The notes under the pieces: generated by a model
What the model was told of the DNA's origin: nothing
Database searches by the model: none
What the model saw: only the letters and a program-made list of their open reading frames with translations
In this document: positions 11,874 through 18,484 of the stretch, in pieces
Layout: each line of letters begins with the position of its first letter
Numbering within the stretch: the stretch's first letter is position 1
Assembly: GCA_003194525.1 (NCBI GenBank)
Contig: NBIV01000555.1
Coordinates: forward strand, 1 to 26,274
DNA length: 26,274 nt
Direction: 5' to 3'
DNA from: Gracilariopsis chorda
Taxonomy: Eukaryota > Rhodophyta > Florideophyceae > Gracilariales > Gracilariaceae
Translations under genes and position numbers: made by a program

Positions 11874-12680
11874 TGTTAGCACGTAGTCGAGTGCCGGGTA
11901 GTACTGGGACATCATGGTGCAACACTTGAAAACAAAGTTTCATATAACGGAGGGCTGTTTTTGGGACCTGCTTTAAAAAAGCGCATATGCGTGTGTTCTC
12001 AAACCCAACGTGAAACGGGCATATGATTGGCTACTGCAAACACTCATATGCAACGTATTGGTTACAAGTGTTATGCATTCTATGGGCTCTTGGCACGGAA
12101 CTGGCCACTTGGCATAAGGTGAATGGGTATGGTACTGAAGAATATGTGTGGCTACATGTGGTTTACAGGTATATGGAAGTGTGTCATGTGTGCGGTTGTG
12201 CAAGCAGGCACGTGCCATGCACGCAACACACCTAGGGTATGTACATGGATGCGGTGGCATGTGTATTTGTGCTTTGTCATTGTCATGATGATGCGAGTAA
12301 GTGTTTATACAGTGCTGCAACATGCTGGCACATTGTTGGCGTGTCCGGTTCACTTATTGTGCGTTGCTGGCTACTTGGTTCACTTGGTCTGCATTGTTGT
12401 AATGTGTTGTTATGTTGTTATGCATGGTTGTACTTGGCTGTAATCAGTGTGTGCAACCCTTATTGTGTTATGTTTGTTTATGATTGGTAGTATTGGGTGT
12501 CCCCACTTAGTGGTATAGGGTTTTCTTGTAGTTGTAGTGTGACGTAGAGGTGCTATATAACACGCTGAAGTTGCACTACCAAGTAAACTCGCCCCAAGAC
12601 TGGCAACCTTCACTGCTTCTTTTTCTTCTTTCTTTGTTCTACAGATGCGCCGTAGCCCAACTAACATTACTATCATCACA
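11874..12680 (+). repeat. Family B 3' LTR of the plus-strand copy
   Basis: It starts TGTTAGCACG directly after the pol stop codon and matches the LTR at 14278-15113 in inverse orientation. The right end is placed at about 12680 (ATCATCACA) from alignment of the last 30 bases; an error of a few bases is possible. It contains an ATTGG box (12483-12487), a TATATAA box (12554-12560) and a CCAAGTAAA downstream block also seen in the family A LTRs. It abuts minus-strand B gag, so this element appears inserted in that gag. Confidence 0.85.
12554..12560 (+). promoter_or_regulatory. TATA box of family B LTR (plus copy)
   Basis: TATATAA lies about 67 bp downstream of an inverted CCAAT box (ATTGG, 12483-12487), a normal RNA polymerase II promoter layout. 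The same arrangement occurs in every intact LTR of both families here. Confidence 0.6.
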
Positions 12681-13252
12681 GTTGACTCCAATGAGCAGCT
12701 GGGTTCAATAGATGCCAAAAACATGGGTGCCTTGTGAGATTCTGGTGTAGCGGCATCCTTGCCCATGCGGTCCAGCTGCGATAACAGAGAGGCAAACTGT
12801 TCCACATACTCGGACATGTTTTGGCCGTTATACGAAATTCTGAACAGCTGCGTTTGCACTGCTATACGAGACACTGTCCTGTTTGATGCATATCGCGCAT
12901 CAAGTAGCTGAAGCATGCAACAGGGGTCATCGTCCACATCCATAACTACACGCAGTGGGGCATCGCCAAGTGCACAAATGATGATTGCACATGTCTTTTC
13001 CCGCCTTGCAAGTATACGGCAGGGGGTCTGAATAGCACTAGAACCAGACGCTTGTGTCATTATAGCACTGGATGACTCCTCTGAACTTGACATGACAACA
13101 TTCCAGACATCTTTAATTCGACAAGTGGCATGTAGACGGTGTCGCCAGAGGGTGTAATCTCCGCCTCACCTACCGTGGAAGTGCGGGATCTTCACACCAG
13201 AAGTGGATTCTGACTCAAATTCGGAATCTGAAATGGTTCCAGAAGCAGTTCA
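12681..13252 (-). pseudogene. Family B gag fragment (in-frame stops, 3' end cut by B(+) insertion)
   Basis: This is a copia gag on the minus strand. The open part from an internal ATG at 13093 carries typical gag core features (AIIICALGD, YASNRTVSRIAVQTQLF, MSEYVEQFASLLSQLDRMG). The frame continues upstream of that ATG with YTLWRHRLHATCRIKDVWNVV-like N-terminal gag sequence, so 13093 is not the true start. The upstream part holds in-frame TGA codons at 13168-13166 and 13252-13250, so the gene is dead unless those are sequence errors. The 3' side stops at about 12681, where the plus-strand B LTR begins; the zinc knuckle and everything after it are missing. That it is family B gag follows from its position next to a B LTR. 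Confidence 0.8.
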
Positions 13253-13478
13253 GTAACGAAAATAGGAACAAATAATGCACGGAAATGAAGCAGAGTGAGG
13301 GACTCGATGCTAAGAATCGCTATCAGAATAGACAAAAGAGCTGTTCGAGAGGTGCAGCTTTGGACTGATAGCGGATGTCACACTATGAGGGTGATACTGG
13401 AGTGGAGTATTCTCAACACTCAACAGCGAGGGCGCCAGCGCAGACCGTGTTACCAAGTCTCAACGCAGTGGTTAGCGT
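13253..13478 (-). other. 5' leader of family B minus-strand copy
   Basis: This stretch lies between the B primer-binding site and the degraded gag. I see no gene or clear motif in it. It is far shorter than the 1.2-kb family A leader and shows no similarity to it that I can see. Confidence 0.5.
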
Positions 13479-13479
13479 A

Positions 13480-13484
13480 CTGGG
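13480..13484. repeat. Left target-site duplication (CTGGG) of solo A LTR
   Basis: CTGGG directly before TGTTGG is repeated exactly at 14264-14268 directly after CAACA. A 5-bp duplication is the standard copia integration footprint. Confidence 0.92.
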
Positions 13485-14263
13485 TGTTGGCAGTAGTACC
13501 TGTGCTGTCACTGAAAACCAAATGTTCCGGGGAGCATGGGCTGTTTTAGAGGGTACCTCTGCAAAAGCGCATATGCGCGTGTGCGCGAACCCAACGTGAA
13601 ACTGGCTTCTGATTGGCTACTGCAAATGTACATATGCAACGTGGTGCGTACAAGTGGTATGGCATAACTGGATCGGTTGGACACACCCACGTGTCCAGCT
13701 ACTACAGTGGTCACAGTGTACGTTGTGTGCAGGGGATACTGATGAAGTGGTTGACACCTGGTACAAGTGGTACAGCAGTGGTTGGTACAATGGTAAGGTG
13801 CGCATGTACTGTCAACAGGTTTACACATGCACGGGTATATTGATGACGTGGGTGTTGTGTGCATTGCCACATGATGACATGGCACTAACACCACAGGTTA
13901 CGTGCCGACTTACCGTGACGTGTTGACTTACCGTGATGTGTTGGCATGTGCTGGCGTGTGTTGGAGTCGTGAATTTGTGCCTTGTCATGGTCATGTGTAT
14001 GCACGTAACTATTACAGAACATTGGTGCGTTGGTGTGCGTTGGTGTAATGAGGTTGTGCTGAGCTGGCTATGTCATGTTAGATGATGATTGGTAGTATTG
14101 AGTGTCCCTGCTTAGTGGTTTAGGTTTTACTTGTAGTTGGTGTTCCCGCGCAATTTGAGTTTAGAGTGGTATATAAGATGTGCCTGAAGGACCTCCAAGT
14201 AAATCCAAGCTAGAGCTGGCGAACTTCCCTTCCATCCCCTCAACTTCCTTTCAACTTTCAACA
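13485..14263 (+). repeat. Solo family A LTR
   Basis: This complete 779-bp LTR with TGTTG...CAACA ends is flanked by exact CTGGG duplications and has no internal region. Known behaviour of LTR elements says this arises by recombination between the two LTRs of a full insertion. It contains the 12-bp palindrome GCGCATATGCGC (13567-13578) and a TATATAA box (14170-14176). It lies inside the primer-binding site of a family B copy. Confidence 0.96.
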
Positions 14264-14268
14264 CTGGG
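14264..14268. repeat. Right target-site duplication (CTGGG) of solo A LTR
   Basis: This exact copy of 13480-13484 confirms that the solo LTR came from a genuine integration and that both original flanks are retained. Confidence 0.92.
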
Positions 14269-14277
14269 CCCATAAGC

Positions 14278-15113
14278 TGTTGATACGAAATGATGTTGGG
14301 CTTTAACGGAAATGTAAGGGAAAGAAAGAAAGAAAATAAAGAGTGAAGGTTGCCAGGCTTGGGGGCGAGTTTACTTGGTACTGCAACTTCTGAGTCTTAT
14401 ATAGCACCTCTAGTTCGCACTACCACTACAAGAAACCCCTACACCACTAAGTGGCTACACCCAATACTACCAATCATAATCAAAAATAACACAGTAAGGG
14501 TTGCACACACTGATTACAGCTTAGTACAACCATGCATAACAAAATTACAACACATTACAACCACACACAGCAAGTGAACCAAGCAGCCAACATTGCACAA
14601 CAAGTGAACCAAGCAGCCAACATTGCACAACAGGTGAACCAGACATGCCAACAATGTGCCAGCATGTGACAGCACTGTGTAAACACTGACTTGCATCATC
14701 ATCATTATGACAAAGCACAAATTCAAATGCCACCCCATCCATGTACATACCCTAGGTGTGTTGCGTGCATGGCACGTGCTTACTTGCACAAGTGTATCTA
14801 TGCAACACCTGCATGTACCTGTAAACCAGATGTAGCCACAGACATTCCTAAGTATCATGCCCATTCACCTTATGCAAAGTGGCCGGTTCCGTGCCCATGA
14901 CCCATACGATGCACAACACTTGTAACCAATGCATTGCATATGAGTATATGCAGTAGCCAATCATATGCCCGTTTCACGTTGGGTTTGAGAACACACGCAT
15001 ATGCGCTTTTGCAAAGCAGCTCTCAAAAACAGCCCTCGGTTATATGAAACTTTGTTTCCAAGTGCTGCACCATGATGTCCCAGGACTACCAAGCACTCGA
15101 CCATGTGCTAACA
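14278..15113 (-). repeat. Family B LTR shared by two minus-strand B copies
   Basis: This minus-strand LTR of about 836 bp begins TGTTAGCAC (right end) and ends ATCAACA (left end). On its right is the RNase H end of a B pol, so it is that copy's 3' LTR. On its left are a primer-binding site, leader and gag, so it is also a 5' LTR. A TATATAA box lies on the minus strand at 14403-14397. It is about 29 bp longer than the plus-strand LTR at 11874-12680, explained by an extra copy of a 30-bp internal repeat. Confidence 0.88.
14571..14630. repeat. 30-bp tandem repeat (two exact copies) in family B LTR
   Basis: Two exact 30-bp units at 14571-14600 and 14601-14630 are followed by the start of a third, diverged unit. 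The plus-strand B LTR has one recognisable unit (12357-12386), so the repeat number differs between copies. Confidence 0.9.
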
Positions 15114-16486
15114 TCAACACTCCTCCTCGAGTTCCTGGTTTAGACCAACTCGATCCAAGATCAATTGCGTCATAGGAGGACTAAGTGGCTTAGTGAGTAT
15201 GTCAGCATCGTTGTCCTCACTTGGCACATACTCCACACTTATCACCTTGCTTTTGACCAAATCCCGGATAAAATGTATCTTCACGTCAATGTGTTTGGCA
15301 CGTCCAGAGGGGCAACGCTCACCTGTGGCCCACTCAATCGCAGATTGGTTGTCTGAGCGTGGTGGAGTACTGTCATTAACCAATAATCCACATTCTCCAA
15401 GTACTCGAGATATCCACATTAGCTCTTGACTTCCCATCACTAATGCGTAGCGCTCAGACTCGCTATAGACAATGCCACCGATGCCTGCTTACGGACAACG
15501 TAGAAACAAACACATGACCCATGTTCGATCATAAAGCCAGACAAAGACTTCCGATCAGTGGTATCACCTGCGTAATCAGAGTCAACATAACCATTCAGCA
15601 GGAGGTTCCCAGAGTGATACACAAGTCCATGTTGAGTAGTGCCACGTAAATACCTCAGAACGCGCTTCACCGCTCGATGACAATATCGAGTTGGTGCTTT
15701 CTGGAAGCGTGCTATGTTCAATGTCACCTTCATCGCCATTTGACCCCTCTTCATCACTAGAACTGTGCTCGGCATCATCAATGTTTGATGTTGCAGGGTC
15801 AACCATCATGTCTGTAGCTGCTTCAGGGTGGTCTATGGTACCATTTTCTGAGGTTGACATGACGTCCTCAACATCGTCAACAGAGAACTCATCCGAGCTG
15901 ATGGCATCCATATCATCCTCCGAACTATAACTATAATCTGACGTACTCTCGTCATTCATATAGTTGCTAAGATATGGTGCACCAGGGAACCTAGACTCAT
16001 CAAAGGTGACATGACGTGACCGTACTACTCGAGGAATATGGTCGTCATCACTAATTAGAACCTCGTAAACACCATGTTCAAGAGTCTGCAAGTACACTCC
16101 CTCAAGTGCACGAGACCCGAACGTGGTGCCCGGATTCATTTTTAATACGTATGCACCACATCCGAATACTCTGACATACGTCAAAGAAGGCCTAGTTTCA
16201 GTCAGTAGGACATACGGAGTCACGCCAGTCGTGGAGTGCGGCACTCTATTGCGAACATAAATCACATGTTTTAGTGCGTATGACCACAAACATTCTGGAA
16301 GATTGACTTGAATGGGCAAAGCTCGGGCAGCTTCAACCATAGTGAGATTGATGCGCTCTGCAATAGCATTGTGTTGTGGGGTATACGGTAAAGAAAACGA
16401 TACCTCCTGGAGACCATTCTTGGGATTCTTTTGCAAGGCAATGTACTCTTCTGAGTGCAGTTCTCGAATAAGCACATGCTCTCCTC
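15114..16486 (-). pseudogene. Family B pol remnant lacking reverse transcriptase
   Basis: This minus-strand B pol fragment reads from the middle of integrase (16486, cut by the A-3 LTR) to its stop next to the LTR (15114-15116). The integrase half keeps NAIAERINLTM but lacks three residues (DKA in the plus copy) around 16452, which removes the second catalytic aspartate. The serine/acidic linker follows, then an internal deletion at about 15713/15715 joins it straight to the RNase H part beginning ARFQKAPTRYCHRAV. About 1.1 kb containing the whole RT catalytic core is gone compared with the plus copy. The frame changes at that junction. A one-base loss near 15462-15466 shifts it again before the final KHIDVKIHF part. 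This copy is non-functional. Confidence 0.92.
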
Positions 16487-16549
16487 TGTTGGCAGTAGTA
16501 CCTGTGCTGTCACTGAAAACCAAATGTTCCGGGGAGCATGGGCTGTTTT

Positions 16550-16650
16550 AGAGGGTACCTCTGCAAAAGCGCATATGCGCGTGTGCGCGAACCCAACGTG
16601 AAACTGGCTTCTGATTGGCTACTGCAAATGTACATATGCAACGTGGTGCG
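16550..16650 (+). promoter_or_regulatory. Upstream LTR module shared by families A and B
   Basis: This block has a short AGAGG-GTA-CCTCT hairpin (16550-16562), the palindrome GCGCATATGCGC (16569-16580), the block ACCCAACGTGAAAC, an inverted CCAAT box in TGATTGGCTACTGCAAA and CATATGCAACG. The same order of blocks, apart from the hairpin, occurs in the family B LTRs (about 11950-12060, and inverted at 14930-15030). The promoter or enhancer role is inferred. Confidence 0.5.
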
Positions 16651-16908
16651 TACAAGTGGTATGGCATAACTGGATCGGTTGGACACACCCACGTGTGCAG
16701 CTACTACAGTGGTCACAGTGTACGTTGTGTGCAGGGGATACTGATGAAGTGGTTGACACCTGGTACAAGTGGTACAGCAGTGGTTGGTACAATGGTAAGG
16801 TGCGCATGCACTGTCAACAGGTTTACACATGCACGGGTATATTGATGACGTGGGTGTTGTGTGCATTGCCACATGATGACATGGCACTAACACCACAGGT
16901 TACGTGCC

Positions 16909-16944
16909 GACTTACCGTGACGTGTTGACTTACCGTGATGTGTT
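16909..16944 (+). repeat. 18-bp tandem repeat in family A LTR
   Basis: Two units of GACTTACCGTGAYGTGTT lie head to tail and differ at one base. They occur in the other A LTRs too. A second short tandem, TGCGTTGGTG twice, lies at 17028-17047. Confidence 0.85.
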
Positions 16945-17171
16945 GGCATGTGCTGGCGTGTGTTGGAGTCGTGAATTTGTGCCTTGTCATGGTCATGTGT
17001 ATGCACGTAACTATTACAGAACATTGGTGCGTTGGTGTGCGTTGGTGTAATGAGGTTGTGCTGAGCTGGCTATGTCATGTTAGATGATGATTGGTAGTAT
17101 TGAGTGTCCCTGCTTAGTGGTTTAGGTTTTACTTGTAGTTGGTGTTCCCGCGCAATTCGAGTTTAGAGTGG

Positions 17172-17178
17172 TATATAA
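17172..17178 (+). promoter_or_regulatory. TATA box of copy A-3 5' LTR
   Basis: TATATAA lies about 78 bp downstream of an inverted CCAAT box (17090-17094). Transcription would be expected to start some 25-30 bp further on, at about 17200; this start is inferred. Confidence 0.65.
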
Positions 17179-17265
17179 GATGTGCCTGAAGGACCTCCAA
17201 GTAAATCCAAGCTAGAGCTGGCGAACTTCCCTTCCATCCCCTCAACTTCCTTTCAACTTTCAACA

Positions 17266-17280
17266 GGTTATGGGCCCAGC
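17266..17280 (+). other. Primer-binding site of copy A-3 (half tRNA-iMet)
   Basis: GGTTATGGGCCCAGC directly follows the LTR end CAACA. It is the exact reverse complement of the initiator tRNA-Met anticodon-arm segment GCUGGGCCCAUAACC, whose 3' end falls at about nucleotide 39 in the anticodon loop/stem. The pairing does not extend further into the tRNA. Priming from a cleaved half tRNA is known for Drosophila copia and yeast Ty5. Confidence 0.88.
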
Positions 17281-18484
17281 CCCGCTGACCGCTGCCGCTA
17301 TCCCTTTCCGTATCGTTCGTCTGTCGCCGCTCTCCCTCACCGCCGTTCATCCGTTTCGCTGTTGTTGCCTCTTTCGTCGTTGCGTCGGGTGTCTTGATCC
17401 CATTGTTGGTCGGTGTTGGTCATTCTCCTTGGGTTTGCGTTCCTCCCTGAGGGCGTTGTGGTGGTAGTGGTTCGACGTTTACTTCCTATCGTTGTTGAGT
17501 TGGGCCTCCGTTGTTGCCCGTGTTGTCGATCGCTATCTACTTTGTGTGTGACACTCCCTCTATCTTGTGTTTTAGGATCCCCGAGTCGTTTGTCGGGTCG
17601 TATCCGTGAGGTCGAGTCGGTCTAGTTTCGAAGTCTGGGCTCCGTGATCGTGTGCTCAGCAGTTGTTTGTTTTTCGTGTTTGTTAATCATCATCTGGTGT
17701 CCAGTGCGACGAGCGGTTGATCCGGGTTACTTTGGGTGATTCCAGGTATCCGGGGACGTGAGCCTGGCGGCTTGAACCAAAGCGGGTGTACTGTCGAGCG
17801 GCTTCCCACCGGTCCATTTGGACAGATAACGGTGACGGTCGTTAAGACCTGGTAAGTTCAGCGGGTGCATCTGTGGACGGGGTGCCGTGGCGTACTGCGC
17901 TGGTGCGGGTGATTGAATTATTTGTTTTGATCCTGACTGCGTGTCGGGATTCTTGGGCTGTTGCGAAGGTATTCCATAACGAGCTTTTGATCCGTGCATC
18001 TGACCCTTGGGCGTTTGTGCGGGGAGGCGACGTGGCGTAGGCTGACCTCCTTCTTAGGATCAGGCCGCGTGTGACCTTAAGTGGTTGCGCGTTAGCAGCG
18101 TACTTTGGTTGCCATAGTAGCTTCAGTTGCGAGGTCGCGCAAGTTCTTGCAAGAGGCCAGAGAGGGTTATACTTGGTGAAGGCATATCTTGGGTCATTAA
18201 CCATCCTCTGGAAGCCTCGTAGAGAGCGACGCATCTTCTCCTTAGACGTAGGAGAGGGAAGACAGAAGAAGACGTCTTGTACCCGGAGCATCTCCGGGGG
18301 CCAGGGGTCCGACACCCTAGGGTAGCGGAGGTAGTTTCTCCCGTCAGTGCGCCCGAATTTGAAGTTTTGTTGTTGTTGTTGTCGTTGTTTTGGTTGTTAT
18401 TGTTGTCGTTGTTGCCATTTTTGTACTTCTTAAGTGCCGTAGGTCTTTCATCGCACCTGTGCTGTTTGTTGACATCTACCAAGC
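17281..18484 (+). other. 5' leader of copy A-3
   Basis: This 1.2-kb leader between the primer-binding site and the gag ATG contains several upstream ATGs and short ORFs (for example 17413-17625) with no recognisable domain. A GTT/GTC-rich run lies at about 18366-18413. It should hold packaging and dimerisation signals, but none can be identified by eye. The many upstream ATGs suggest splicing or unusual initiation for gag-pol. Confidence 0.7.
18366..18413 (+). repeat. GTT/GTC-rich trinucleotide run in A leader
   Basis: This is an imperfect run of TTG/GTC units. It is present at the same place in the leaders of A-1 (about 1160-1210) and A-2 (about 7214-7261), with small differences between copies. 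Confidence 0.85.

Larger units (their letters stand above)
13479..14277 (-). other. Family B primer-binding site, split by a solo A LTR
   Basis: If the solo LTR and one target duplication are disregarded, positions 13479-13484 continue at 14269-14277. The minus strand then reads GCTTATGGGCCCAGT next to the B LTR end. It matches the initiator tRNA-Met half-site of family A at 13 of 15 positions. The split means this copy could no longer be primed. Confidence 0.7.
16487..17265 (+). repeat. Family A 5' LTR of intact copy A-3
   Basis: This 779-bp LTR has TGTTG...CAACA ends and is directly followed by the primer-binding site. It begins inside B integrase; the target duplication would be TCCTC (16482-16486), with its partner beyond the window. 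It differs from the readable 481 bp of its 3' partner (22531-23011) at one base (16697 G, 22741 C), so the insertion is recent. An ATTGG box (17090-17094) and TATATAA (17172-17178) form the likely promoter. Confidence 0.96.

Noticed and set aside
12123..12490. Plus-strand ORFs of 80-106 residues in the B LTR
   Set aside because: They are composed of repetitive TGT/GTG-rich sequence, lack domains, and differ in the other B LTR where the tandem repeat number changes.
14264..14280. CTGGGCCCATAA resembling part of a tRNA-iMet gene
   Set aside because: Only the anticodon-arm segment matches, with no acceptor, D or T arms nearby. Its place beside an LTR makes it a primer-binding site.
14571..14640. 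Direct repeats as a possible CRISPR-like array
   Set aside because: The units are contiguous with no spacers and lie inside a eukaryotic LTR.
16510..16896. A 128-residue ORF antisense to the A LTR, repeated at 8733-9119, 13508-13894 and 22554-22940
   Set aside because: It recurs only because the LTRs are nearly identical. It has no recognisable domain, overlaps the promoter region, and is broken in the LTR at 2315-3094.
17413..17625. Short ORF in the A leader (also at 8004-8216)
   Set aside because: It has a low-complexity valine-rich composition from GTG/GTT runs, no domain and no sign of selection. It could be an upstream ORF but cannot be supported as a gene.
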